In this document: piece after piece, positions 46,008-54,701 of the stretch
Layout of the letters: the number at the start of each line of letters is the position of its first letter
Numbering within the stretch: position 1 is the stretch's first letter
Origin: Gammaproteobacteria bacterium
GTDB taxonomy: Bacteria; Gemmatimonadota; Gemmatimonadetes; Longimicrobiales; Gaopeijiaceae
DNA length: 62,465 nt
Assembly: GCA_028820325.1 (NCBI GenBank)
Contig: JAPPJO010000112.1
Coordinates: 1 to 62,465, forward strand
Direction of reading: 5' to 3'
Program-made: the position numbers and the translations under genes
The notes under the pieces: model-generated
The model's database searches: none
What the model was told of the DNA's origin: nothing
What the model saw: the letters and a program-made list of their open reading frames with translations, nothing else

Positions 46008-47522
46008 TCACTGCCGCTGGCAGTTGTCGCAGGTGCCGCAGTTGGCCTTGTCGAGGGCGTCCCCGAAGTAGCCGAGAATGCGGGCGCGGCGGCAACCGCG
46101 CGTCCGCGCATAGCGCTCCACGGCGGCCAGTTTGGCCACCTCGGCGCTGCGCCGCTCGCGCAGCCTTCCCAGCGGGAGTCGGCGGACGTGGGGGCGCAGG
46201 TCGACGTGGAGGATGTCGCCGGGCTGCTCGGGAGGATCCTCGCGCAGGTTCACCACCCGGCAGGCGGCCAGCGCGCGGGCCAGGGCGCCCACGTTGGATG
46301 GGGTCAGCGGGGTGCCGCCGCGGGCGCGAAGCTCGTCGACCGGAAGCTTCAGCCGCGTTTGCCCTGCGGCCCGGCGGCGGAGATCGCGCCAGAAGCGGCG
46401 CACCGCGCGCGGGGGCGGGTAGCTGTGGTCGATGAAGGTCATCTGGCCCGCGCGGTCGCCCCTGGACCAGAGCGCCAGGCAGTGCGCGGTGTCTCCGTCG
46501 CGGCCGGCCCGGCCGGCTTCCTGGTAGTACGCCTCCATGGTGCGCGGGAGCTCGTGGTGGATGACCAGGCGCACGTCGCTCTTGTCGACCCCCATGCCGA
46601 AGGCGTTGGTGGCGGCCACCAGGGGGGCGTCGCCGGCCATGAAGGCGTCCTGCACGCGGGCCCGCTCGGCCGCCGGCAGCCCGGCGTGGTAGGCTTCGGT
46701 GGTGTGGCCGAGGGCGGCCAGGTCGTCGCGGACGCGCTCGACCCCCTTGCGGCTGCTCGCGTAGATGAGCGTGACGCCGGGGCGGTTGCGCACCAGGACC
46801 CTCAGCCTCTGCCGTTTCTCCTTCCACGACCGGGCCCGCTCGACCCCCCACACCAGGTTGGGCCGGTCGAAGCCTCCCACCACGGTGACCGGGTCGGCGA
46901 GCCGCAACCGGGTCACGATCTCCCGCCGGGTGCGCGGGGTGGCGGTGGCGGTGAGCGCGATCATTGGAGCCTCGAACATCCCGCGCAAACGGTCGAGGCG
47001 CAGGTAGGCGGGACGGAAGTCGTGGCCCCACTCGGAAATGCAGTGGGCTTCGTCGACCGCGAGCAGGCTCACCTTCAGGCGCGGCAGCATGGTGCGGAAC
47101 GAACGGCTCTCGAAGCGTTCCGGGGCGACGAATACCACGCGTAACGCGCCATCGACGAGCTGCGCCTCCACCTGGTCGCGCTCCTGCGAGGAAAGAGTGG
47201 AGTTGAGAAACGCGGCGGGGATGTCGGCTTCGCGGCAGCGCATCGCCTGGTCGGCCATGAGGGAGACCAGGGGGCTGACCACGATGGTAGCGTGGGGGAG
47301 CACGGCGGCGGGCACCTGATAGCACACGCTCTTCCCTCCCCCGGTCGGGAGGATGCCGAGGGCGTCGTGGCCCTGGAGCACCGCGCGCACCAGCACGTCC
47401 TGCCCGGGCCTGAACCCCGGGTAGCCGAAGTGGCGCTTGAGGGCGTCGAGGGCGATGCGGTCCGCTTCCTCGCCGTCCGGGACCGGAAACCGTGTCGCCG
47501 GGAGTGCTGCCGGGCTCGCCAT
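46008..47522 (-). CDS. recQ: ATP-dependent DNA helicase RecQ
   Basis: 504-aa 3'-5' DNA helicase in recombination and replication-fork repair. Motif I LPTGGGKS (K64), motif II VDEAHCISEWGHDFRP with the RecQ-specific aromatic loop, TATATP, YYQEAGRAGRDG (motif VI), and a zinc-binding Cys set at the C-terminus (RGCRRARILGYFGD, NCGTCDNC) are present. It stops right after the zinc motif, without HRDC and with at most a reduced winged-helix region (about 350-460), so it is a short-form RecQ. It is convergent to nothing; the propeller pair lies downstream on the same strand after about 230 bases. Confidence 0.93.
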   Translation of the reverse strand: MASPAALPATRFPVPDGEEADRIALDALKRHFGYPGFRPGQDVLVRAVLQGHDALGILPTGGGKSVCYQVPAAVLPHATIVVSPLVSLMADQAMRCREADIPAAFLNSTLSSQERDQVEAQLVDGALRVVFVAPERFESRSFRTMLPRLKVSLLAVDEAHCISEWGHDFRPAYLRLDRLRGMFEAPMIALTATATPRTRREIVTRLRLADPVTVVGGFDRPNLVWGVERARSWKEKRQRLRVLVRNRPGVTLIYASSRKGVERVRDDLAALGHTTEAYHAGLPAAERARVQDAFMAGDAPLVAATNAFGMGVDKSDVRLVIHHELPRTMEAYYQEAGRAGRDGDTAHCLALWSRGDRAGQMTFIDHSYPPPRAVRRFWRDLRRRAAGQTRLKLPVDELRARGGTPLTPSNVGALARALAACRVVNLREDPPEQPGDILHVDLRPHVRRLPLGRLRERRSAEVAKLAAVERYARTRGCRRARILGYFGDALDKANCGTCDNCQRQ

Positions 47523-47761
47523 GGACCCGAAAGATCGGGCTGGAACCCGGGCGCCTCCATGGCGGGAGGGGACGATTCGGCAGGTCGCCGTGAGCCGCTG
47601 GTCACGATCGTGGAGCGCCGGGGTCCGCGCGAACCGCCGCTCGGAAAGGCGGCAAGCGGTGCCTGGCCCGAGGGCAGTGTCTATACTGAATGCCCTTGCG
47701 CGCGCCCGGATTCGCTGTCCGGGCGGGCCAGAGGAGGACGGCTATCGACCGAGGAGAGGCC

Positions 47762-49018
47762 ATGCACCATCGAACCATCCGGACTCGAATGCTGTTGAGC
47801 GCAGGGGTGGCCGCCGCCGTGTGCGTTGTCGCTTGCGGACAGGATTCCGGAGAGAGCGCCATGGGCGGCGGCGAAGCGCAGGACGCCGCAGGCGCCGCCG
47901 CGGCCGCCGACGGGGTCCACTCCTCCGCCCGTCACGACTTCCGCGTGGTCACCGTCGCCGATGGCCTCGACCACCCCTGGTCCATGGCGTGGCTGCCCGG
48001 CGGCGAGATGCTCATCGTGGAGCGTCCGGGCCGCCTGCGCGTGGTGCGCGACGGCGTGCTCCAGCTGGAGCCGGTGGCGGGTTGGCCGGAGGTCTACCGG
48101 GATGAGGGCCAGGGTGGCTTCATGGACATCCTGCCCCACACCGATTTCGCCGAGAACCGGTGGCTCTACCTGAGCTACGGCAAGCCCAACGAGGACGGGT
48201 CGGAGGGTACCACGACGGTGGTCAGGGGGCGCTGGGACGATGGCCGGGTCACCGACGTCGAGGAGATCTTCGAGTCCAACGCCTGGCACGACAACAACAA
48301 CCACTTCTCCGGGCGGATGGCCTTCGGACTGGACGGCTACCTGTACCTGACGGTGGGCGACCGCATGTTCGAGCCCGACATGATGGCCGAACACCCGGCG
48401 CTGGACGTGACCAACCACATGGGCACCATCGTGCGCCTGCACGACGATGGCCGCGTGCCCGATGACAACCCCTTCGTGGGGAACGGCGACGCGCTACCCG
48501 AAATCTGGAGCTACGGGCATCGCAACCTGCAGGGCCTCGCGGTGGACCCGGGCACCGGGAACGTCTGGTCGAACGAGCACGGGCCCCGGGGCGGCGACGA
48601 GCTCAACCTGATCGTGAGCGGCGGAGACTACGGCTGGCCCGTGGTCTCCCACGGCATCAACTACGACGGCACGGCGTACACGCTTGACGCCTCCGGGGAG
48701 GGTGTGGAGTCCCCGCGCTTCGTGTGGACGCCATCCATCGGCATCTCCGGCATGATGATCTACCGCGGGGACGCGTTCCCCTGGTGGAAGGGCAGCGCCT
48801 TCGTCGGCGGCATGGTCGGCGAGCAGCTTGGCCGGGTCATCCTCGAAGGAACCGATGCGCTTGGCGTCGAGATCCTGCTCCCGGGCGAACTGGGGCGCAT
48901 CCGCGATGTGCGTGAGGGTCCCGACGGGCTCATCTATCTCGCCCTTGAGCACCAGGAGGACCTCACGGCGGTGGTGCGCCTTGAGCCCGTGGCCAGCGAC
49001 GTGATGCCTCCGGAGTAA
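47762..49018 (+). CDS. PQQ-dependent sugar dehydrogenase family lipoprotein
   Basis: 418-aa exported six-bladed propeller enzyme of the soluble glucose/aldose dehydrogenase family. A signal ends in CVVACGQ (lipobox Cys). The catalytic propeller includes GLDHPWSMAWLPGGEMLIVERPGRL, DEGQGGFMDILPHTDF, HFSGRMAFGLDGYLYLTVGD (catalytic His region), IWSYGHRNLQGLAVDPGTGNVWSNEHGPRGGDELN and RDVREGPDGLIYL. This matches YliI/Asd-type proteins that oxidise aldoses to lactones using PQQ and calcium. The ATG at 47762 has GAGGAGAGG directly upstream. Substrate and PQQ source cannot be seen here. Confidence 0.9.
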   Translation: MHHRTIRTRMLLSAGVAAAVCVVACGQDSGESAMGGGEAQDAAGAAAAADGVHSSARHDFRVVTVADGLDHPWSMAWLPGGEMLIVERPGRLRVVRDGVLQLEPVAGWPEVYRDEGQGGFMDILPHTDFAENRWLYLSYGKPNEDGSEGTTTVVRGRWDDGRVTDVEEIFESNAWHDNNNHFSGRMAFGLDGYLYLTVGDRMFEPDMMAEHPALDVTNHMGTIVRLHDDGRVPDDNPFVGNGDALPEIWSYGHRNLQGLAVDPGTGNVWSNEHGPRGGDELNLIVSGGDYGWPVVSHGINYDGTAYTLDASGEGVESPRFVWTPSIGISGMMIYRGDAFPWWKGSAFVGGMVGEQLGRVILEGTDALGVEILLPGELGRIRDVREGPDGLIYLALEHQEDLTAVVRLEPVASDVMPPE

Positions 49019-49026
49019 CTGACTCC

Positions 49027-50154
49027 CTACCGGGGGAAGCCTGCCTCGGGCATGTTCGGGATGATCCGCAGCGCGTTCGCGTAGTACACCTTGCGCAGCA
49101 CCTCGTCCGGAAGGCCCATGCCGTAGAGCTTCCAGAAGGCGTGGTAGTTCCGGTAGTAGTCGAAGTACTCGTCCTCGGTCTCGAAGACGCGCCAGTAGTA
49201 GGGATACTCGTCAGGCTGGAAGGAATCCTTGCCGAAGAGGATGCGGTCCTGGTACCGGACGAAGAACTCGCGCGCGAAGCGGGGCTGCCGTCCCAGGTCG
49301 TAGAGCACGGCGCCGACCTCGCCGTGGACGTTGGGGAAGCGGTCGAAGAGCTCGCCCAGGCGGCCGAGATCCTGCGTGTGCCATCCCATGTGCGCCAGCA
49401 CCCAGGTCGTATTGGGATGCTTCGCCAGCATCCGGTCGCGCTCCGCCATCAGCTCCTCGAAGGAGGGGAACCGCTCGCTGTCGAAGAAGCGGCGGTTGGG
49501 GAAGATGGCCAGCTCGAGCCAGCGTTCGTTCTCGTAGTCGAGGGGCTGGAAGAACTCCGCGGGGTCGGCGGTGTGGATGAAGACCGGAATCCCGAGGCGG
49601 GCAGCGGTCTCCCAGACGATGTCGAGTTCGGGATCGTCAAGCTGGAGGCGGGTGCCGTCGGCCTTGCGGGTGGTTAGCCCGAACTGCTTGCCGATCTCGC
49701 CGATGCCCACCGCGCCCGCGCGCACGTCCTCTTCCAGTTGGGCCGCGATGCGGGCGCCCGACCCGGGACCCACGTTGCGCAGATCGAGCGTGGTGAAGAA
49801 CACGAAGCGGTCGGCGTGCCCGGCGGCGCGCACGGCCTCGATCTGACGGGTGAGGCGGCTGCCGGAGCTGCCGCGCGCCTGCACGATGACCTGGAGGTTC
49901 AGCTCGTCCATCGCCGCCACCACCCGCTCGATGGTGGCACGGTCGGCGAGTGACGGGGGATGCCCGTGCAGGTCCACCACCGGGTACTTCGCCCGCGGCA
50001 CCGGGTTCTCCCGGACGACGAGGGTGGAGCGCGGCTGATACTCGACGATGCTCGGAGGCGGGAGGGTCGGCTGCGCGAAGTTGGGCCGACGGCTCTGCGC
50101 GTCCAGGGCGGCGGGCAGGAGAAGCAGCGCGGCGATCGGTGCGGTTCGGCGCAT
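49027..50154 (-). CDS. Exported amidohydrolase (amidohydrolase_2 family)
   Basis: 375-aa secreted TIM-barrel hydrolase. A signal peptide (MRRTAPIAALLLLPAALDAQ) precedes metal-ligand segments VVDLHGHPPS (HxH), a middle Glu/Lys region IGEIGKQF, FIHTADP (His), VLAHMGWH and ILFGKDSF (Asp). It ends KVYYANALRIIPN, typical of the amidohydrolase_2/TIM-barrel group that includes decarboxylases and lactonases. ATG at 50154 with GGAG nine bases upstream is chosen over the longer open frame. Its 3' end converges on the PQQ enzyme with eight bases between the stops. The substrate is unknown. Confidence 0.87.
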   Translation of the reverse strand: MRRTAPIAALLLLPAALDAQSRRPNFAQPTLPPPSIVEYQPRSTLVVRENPVPRAKYPVVDLHGHPPSLADRATIERVVAAMDELNLQVIVQARGSSGSRLTRQIEAVRAAGHADRFVFFTTLDLRNVGPGSGARIAAQLEEDVRAGAVGIGEIGKQFGLTTRKADGTRLQLDDPELDIVWETAARLGIPVFIHTADPAEFFQPLDYENERWLELAIFPNRRFFDSERFPSFEELMAERDRMLAKHPNTTWVLAHMGWHTQDLGRLGELFDRFPNVHGEVGAVLYDLGRQPRFAREFFVRYQDRILFGKDSFQPDEYPYYWRVFETEDEYFDYYRNYHAFWKLYGMGLPDEVLRKVYYANALRIIPNMPEAGFPR

Positions 50155-50432
50155 GGTGGGCGCTCCGGCGTGGCAGTGATCGGGCATTGGGTCGAGATGC
50201 GGATTGCGGCCGCGGCGCGGAGGCCGTCGGCCGTGGCGCGTATGGAAACTTGGCGAGAGGCGGCGGTGTCGGCCATGGCCCCGAATCCGGGAAGCCGCGA
50301 TTGTCCGGGCGGTGGCGACTCCCGGGGATGGCGTGCCATGTTGGCGGGGATCCGACTCTCGCGCGGCCCGCGTGGGCGCAGTTCCGTCCCGGCAGGTCGC
50401 GGCAGCCCCTGGCGCCCAGGATGGAGGTAGCC

Positions 50433-51518
50433 ATGTCCCGATCGCCCTCGTTGTCCCGAAGCGCCATCGCCGCGCTCGTCGTCCCCCTCCTGCTCACCGT
50501 CGCCGCGCCCGCGACGGCCCAGGAGCCGGCGGGCTGGGGCGCGGACCTTGTGTTCAACACCTTCTCGATCGTCGGCATCGACCCGGTGACCGGCGAGTCC
50601 GGGGTGGCGGTCACCACGCGCGTGGCGTGCGTGGGCAACGCCGTCCCGTGGGTGCGGCCAGGGGTGGGGGCGGTGGCTACCCAGGGCGGGACCCGGCTCG
50701 AGTACGGCCACGATCTGCTCGACCTTCTGGAGCAGGGCGTGGCCCCCCAGGAGGCCATGGACCGCGTGGTGGCGGCGGACGAGGGGCGGGAACGCAGGCA
50801 GGTGGGCGTGATCGACATGCAGGGGCGGTCGGCCCAGTGGACCGGCTCCGGCCAGTACGGCGCCGAAGACAGGGGTGACTGGGTCTGGGAGCGCAAGGGC
50901 CTCAACTACGCCGCGCAGGGCAACGCGCTGGTGAGCACCGCCGTGGTGGACTCGGTCGCGGTCGCGTTCGAGAGAACGGAGGGGTCGGGGCGCCACCTGG
51001 CGGACCGGCTGATCGAGGCCCTCTACGCCGGGCAGGTGCTGGGCGGGGACGGCCGCCACGGCCGCACCCAGTCGGCCGCGGTGCTGGTCGCGGACCCGCG
51101 TCCCGGCATGTCGCGCCGCCAGGACGGGGTGACCACCGACATCAACGTGTGCGAGCACCCCGAACCGATAAGGGAGGTGCGGCGCATCTACGACACCATC
51201 TCGGAGACGCTCGGCTTCCGCAGCCTCCAGCAGTTCGCCGGCCGCGACGTGCTGCAGCTAAAGGTCATGCTGCACGCGCTGGGATACTACCGGCCGGGCT
51301 CGCCGCCGCCTTCCATGGAAACGACGGACGCGCTCCTCTACGATCGCGAGACGGTCGAGGCCGTGGACGCCTTCCGCGCGGCTCAGGCCTGGCAGACCTC
51401 CGTGCCCGGCTGGGTGGACGCGAACACCATCGCGAGGCTGTGGAGCCGGCTGGAGGAGGCCGGAGTCGCCGATGAGGTGCGCCAGCGGTTGCGGGACGTG
51501 GTGCGGGTGCGGCGCTAG
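50433..51518 (+). CDS. DUF1028 protein with peptidoglycan-binding-like C-terminus
   Basis: 361-aa secreted protein. After a signal peptide ending ATAQ comes a DUF1028 domain (about 38-240) with the family pattern NTFSIVGIDPVTGESGVAVTTRVACVGNAVPWVRPGVGAVATQG and YAAQGNALVS. The C-terminal 100 residues resemble a peptidoglycan-binding_1 domain: LQLKVMLHALGYYRPG, LYDRETVEAVDAFRAAQAW and VPGWVDANTIARLW. DUF1028 folds like Ntn hydrolases, and the conserved N-terminal part may hold the nucleophile after processing. A wall-anchored amidase-like role is an inference. GGAGGTA lies before the ATG. Confidence 0.88.
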   Translation: MSRSPSLSRSAIAALVVPLLLTVAAPATAQEPAGWGADLVFNTFSIVGIDPVTGESGVAVTTRVACVGNAVPWVRPGVGAVATQGGTRLEYGHDLLDLLEQGVAPQEAMDRVVAADEGRERRQVGVIDMQGRSAQWTGSGQYGAEDRGDWVWERKGLNYAAQGNALVSTAVVDSVAVAFERTEGSGRHLADRLIEALYAGQVLGGDGRHGRTQSAAVLVADPRPGMSRRQDGVTTDINVCEHPEPIREVRRIYDTISETLGFRSLQQFAGRDVLQLKVMLHALGYYRPGSPPPSMETTDALLYDRETVEAVDAFRAAQAWQTSVPGWVDANTIARLWSRLEEAGVADEVRQRLRDVVRVRR

Positions 51519-51525
51519 GAAGAGA

Positions 51526-53088
51526 TCAGGGCTGTTCGCGGCGCAGCACCACGCCCGGTTGCGCTCCCGTGACAGCCCCGTCCTCGTAGACGACCGTTCC
51601 TCCGACCCATACGCGCTCGATCCCGATCGACGTCAGGTGGGGCTCCGCGGTCGTCGCGCGGTCGATGACGGTCTCGGGGCTGAAGAGCACGAGGTCGGCG
51701 GCAGCGCCCACTTCCAGCGTGCCCCGGCCGGAGAACCCCATGTGCGCCGCCGCCAGCCCCGTCATCTTGTGGACGGCCTGCTCCATGGTGAGCCGTCCTT
51801 CCTCGCGCACGTATCGCCCGAGCACCCTCGGGTAGGTGCCGAACCCGCGAGGGTGGGCGCCGCGCAGCCCGCCGTCGGACGCGACGTTGGCATGCGGCCA
51901 GGCCATCAGCGCGGCGATGTCGTCGACGGTCATGCTGGTCGCGACGATGCTCTCGCCTCCGTCTCTGCCCTCGGCGCGCGCCGCCTGCGATTCGGCGATG
52001 AGATCGAGGTAGGTGGTGACGGGATCGGTGCCTCGCTCCTGCGAAATGTCGGCCAGGGTCCTGCCTTCGAGGGCGGGATCGGGCTCGAAACGCCCGATCA
52101 GCATCCCCTCGGGAGCGACCAGCTCTTCCAGAGCGAAACGCGCGGCCTCGCGGTCCGTGAAATCGCGCTCCGGGAACAGGACGGTCATGGTGGACTGCCA
52201 GTACTCGTAGGGATAGACGTCCGCCGTTAGGTCGAGACCCTCGGCGCGCGCCGCATCGAGCCGTGCCAGGATCTCTGCCGCCTGTCCCCAGAGGCTCCGA
52301 GCGGCCAGCTTGAAGTGCGAGATCTGCACGGGCAGGCGGGCGCGCCCCGCGATTTCGATGGTCTCCTCGATGGCTTCGCGCAGGCCCCGGTCCTCGCTTC
52401 GCATGTGCGAGATGTAGCGGCCGCCGTGGGCCGCCGCCGTCCCGGCGAGCGCGACGACTTCGTCCGTGGTCGAGTAGATCCCGGGGTCGTACTCGAGTCC
52501 GGTCGAGAGGCCGAGCGCACCGCTGCCGAGTTCTGTCTCAAGGAGCGCCTGCATGGCCGCGACCTCGTGCTCGGTCGCTTCGCGGCGGAAGTCGCTACCC
52601 ATGACCTGACGGCGGAGCGTTCCGTGTCCAGCGTACGAGGCCACGTTCACCGCCGCGGGGGCCGCTTCCAGCGCGGCGAAGAAGTCGGCGATCGGGAACG
52701 GCGATCCTCCGTCCTGCCCGACCACGATGGTCGTGATGCCCTGGCTTACGGCGGCCAGCGCGGTCAACTCGATCAGGAGGCCGCCGTCGTGGTGGCTGTG
52801 GGTGTCGACGAAACCCGGGGCGAGCACCAGTCCGGCGGCATCGTAGACGTGGTCGCCGTCGGAAGGAGACGGAGTTTCGCCGGCCCCGTGGGGCGTCACC
52901 TCGGCGATCGTGCCTCCAACGACGCGCACCGATCCGGTGAATCCGCCGCGGCCGGTGCCGTCGACGATGGTGGCGTCCTGGATCACGAACGTGCCCTCGT
53001 CGGCGGAGACCGGTGCTCCGCCATCGCCCCCGCAGGCGGCCAGCAGAGGCACCAGGACGCAGAGCGCGCGCATCGGGGTTGGAGACAC
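51526..53088 (-). CDS. N-acyl-D-amino-acid deacylase (D-aminoacylase) family lipoprotein
   Basis: 520-aa metal-dependent amidohydrolase hydrolysing N-acyl-D-amino acids. A signal ends in LLAACGGDG (lipobox Cys). The catalytic barrel has GFVDTHSHHDGGL (HxH), GALGLSTGLEYDPGIY, ISHMRSE (His), VQISHFK (His) and VASDGGLRG (Asp), the pattern of D-aminoacylase/dihydroorotase-like enzymes, and ends TASGLAA-like TGLAAAHMGFSGRGTLEVGAAADLVLF. GTG at 53088 has AGGAGG upstream; ATG at 53073 is the alternative. It converges on DUF1028 with seven bases between the stops. It could release D-amino acids from peptidoglycan-derived compounds. Confidence 0.9.
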   Translation of the reverse strand: MSPTPMRALCVLVPLLAACGGDGGAPVSADEGTFVIQDATIVDGTGRGGFTGSVRVVGGTIAEVTPHGAGETPSPSDGDHVYDAAGLVLAPGFVDTHSHHDGGLLIELTALAAVSQGITTIVVGQDGGSPFPIADFFAALEAAPAAVNVASYAGHGTLRRQVMGSDFRREATEHEVAAMQALLETELGSGALGLSTGLEYDPGIYSTTDEVVALAGTAAAHGGRYISHMRSEDRGLREAIEETIEIAGRARLPVQISHFKLAARSLWGQAAEILARLDAARAEGLDLTADVYPYEYWQSTMTVLFPERDFTDREAARFALEELVAPEGMLIGRFEPDPALEGRTLADISQERGTDPVTTYLDLIAESQAARAEGRDGGESIVATSMTVDDIAALMAWPHANVASDGGLRGAHPRGFGTYPRVLGRYVREEGRLTMEQAVHKMTGLAAAHMGFSGRGTLEVGAAADLVLFSPETVIDRATTAEPHLTSIGIERVWVGGTVVYEDGAVTGAQPGVVLRREQP

Positions 53089-53272
53089 GTGTCGGGTTCC
53101 TCCTGTTCCCGGGTCGGCACCCGGACTACGGGTCAGGCCACCTGTTCCTTTCTCAGGTGCGCCTTCCGGGCACCTGCCCGGTCGCGGCGTAAACATACAT
53201 GCCCGGAACCAACCTGCCAGCGGTTTCAACGGCGTTATATTGAGGTTTGGGCGGGAGACCGGAAGCGAGGCA

Positions 53273-54484
53273 ATGCGGAATGGCCGAGAGATGACCGAAT
53301 CACCCTGGGAGAAAGGCACGGGCGCGCGGGTGCTCGACTACCTGCACGCGCGCCGTGACCGGATGCGCGACCTGCTGGAGCGGCTGGTCGAACTCGAGTC
53401 GCCCTCCATGCTGGCCGCCTCGCAACGACCCGTGCAGGCCCGCCTGCGCGAGGCGCTGGCCGACATCGGGTACCGCTCCCGCATCCTCGCGGGACGGACG
53501 ACCGGCGGCATCCTTTACGCCTCTCCCTGGGAGCGCCGCCATCCGGCCCCCTACCAGCTCATCCTCGGGCACACGGATACCATCTGGCCTGTGGGTACCC
53601 TCGAGGAGATGCCCATGCGGATGGACCGCGGGCGCCTTTACGGACCCGGCACCTTCGACATGAAGGCGGGCCTGGTTCAGGGCGTCTTCGCCGTGGAGGC
53701 TCTCAGGCACTGTGTCGGCGACCCCGAGGTCACGCCGGTCTTCATCTACAACTCCGACGAGGAGATCGGCAGCCCGGATTCCAGGGAGCATATCGTGCGG
53801 CTCGCGATGCGGGCGGACCGCGCGCTGGTGCTCGAACCGTCCCTGGGCGAGAACGGGAAGCTCAAGACCACCCGAAAGGGGGGTGGGGACTTCACCGTCC
53901 ACGTTACCGGCGTGGCGGCGCACGCGGGGCTTGAACCGGAGAAGGGGGTGAGCGCGATCCTGGAACTCGCGCACGTAATCCGGAAGCTGCACGCCCTCAA
54001 CGATCCCGTCCGCGGCGTGAACGTCAACGTGGGGACGGTCGAGGGCGGGATTCGCCCCAACGTGATCGCGCCGGAGGCGAGCGCCGAGGTGGATGTCCGC
54101 GTGCCCACCCTGGCCGACGCGCGCAGGGTCGAACGGGCCATCCGCGCCATCGAGGCCACGGCGTCGGGGGCTTCGGTCGAGATCCGGGGGGAGATGGACC
54201 GTCCTCCCATGGAGCAAACCCCGGGCAACCGCCGGCTCTGGGACCTGGCGCGGGAGGCCGGGGCACAACTGGGGCTGGAGATGGAGGAGTCGTCCTCCGG
54301 CGGGGGATCGGACGGCAACACCACGAGCCTGTACACGCCCACCCTCGATGGTCTGGGCGCGGTGGGAGCGGGCGCGCACGCCAGCCACGAACACGTGGTT
54401 CTGGAGCGCATGCCGGAGCGGGCCGCACTGGTGGCCCTGCTGCTTGCGGCGCCCTCGATGCTGCCCTACGGGGCCGAGGCCTGA
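53273..54484 (+). CDS. M20 family metallopeptidase (glutamate carboxypeptidase-like)
   Basis: 403-aa di-zinc peptidase of the M20 family, closest to carboxypeptidase G2-type enzymes. Ligands are visible: ILGHTDTIWP (His, Asp), GPGTFDMKAG (bridging Asp), YNSDEEIGS (catalytic Glu plus Glu ligand), LEPS (Glu) and GAGAHASHEHV (His). A dimerisation domain sits in the middle (FTVHVTGVAAHAG to ASAEVDVRVPT). No signal peptide is evident, so it is likely cytoplasmic. Start ATG at 53273, with a second in-frame ATG at 53291. Divergent from the deacylase, convergent with the small membrane protein, whose stop it overlaps by 19 bases. Confidence 0.92.
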   Translation: MRNGREMTESPWEKGTGARVLDYLHARRDRMRDLLERLVELESPSMLAASQRPVQARLREALADIGYRSRILAGRTTGGILYASPWERRHPAPYQLILGHTDTIWPVGTLEEMPMRMDRGRLYGPGTFDMKAGLVQGVFAVEALRHCVGDPEVTPVFIYNSDEEIGSPDSREHIVRLAMRADRALVLEPSLGENGKLKTTRKGGGDFTVHVTGVAAHAGLEPEKGVSAILELAHVIRKLHALNDPVRGVNVNVGTVEGGIRPNVIAPEASAEVDVRVPTLADARRVERAIRAIEATASGASVEIRGEMDRPPMEQTPGNRRLWDLAREAGAQLGLEMEESSSGGGSDGNTTSLYTPTLDGLGAVGAGAHASHEHVVLERMPERAALVALLLAAPSMLPYGAEA

Positions 54485-54699
54485 GGACCGGAGTCGGACG
54501 GGTCGTCCCGGCCGCGGGCGCGCAGGTGGCGCAACGCGAGGCCGGCCAGCAGGGCGGCGAGCGCGATCCAGATCAGCCAGCCGATGTCGAGCAGCATTCC
54601 CGCGAGTCCAAGCCCGGCGCCCACGCACATCAGCGCGACGCGCGCGTGCAGATAGCGGTCCTCCCGTGGACGTGAGCGGCTCGCAAAGATGAACAGCAC
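54466..54699 (-). CDS. Small membrane protein, hypothetical
   Basis: 77-aa candidate gene. GTG at 54699 comes two bases after the stop of the upstream hydratase gene, suggesting re-initiation. The predicted protein is basic at the start (FASRSRPREDRYLHAR), then has two helices (about residues 20-37, VALMCVGAGLGLAGMLLD, and 39-56, GWLIWIALAALLAGLA) and a polar tail. It is not recognised. The size, two-helix topology and position make it a plausible end of the acyl-CoA operon, but the lack of a strong ribosome binding site keeps confidence moderate. Confidence 0.5.
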   Translation of the reverse strand: MLFIFASRSRPREDRYLHARVALMCVGAGLGLAGMLLDIGWLIWIALAALLAGLALRHLRARGRDDPSDSGPQASAP

Positions 54700-54701
54700 G
54701 G

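Noticed and set aside
47682..47687. TATACT as a -10 box for the PQQ enzyme gene
   Set aside because: No acceptable -35 at 16-18 bases, so the match may be chance.
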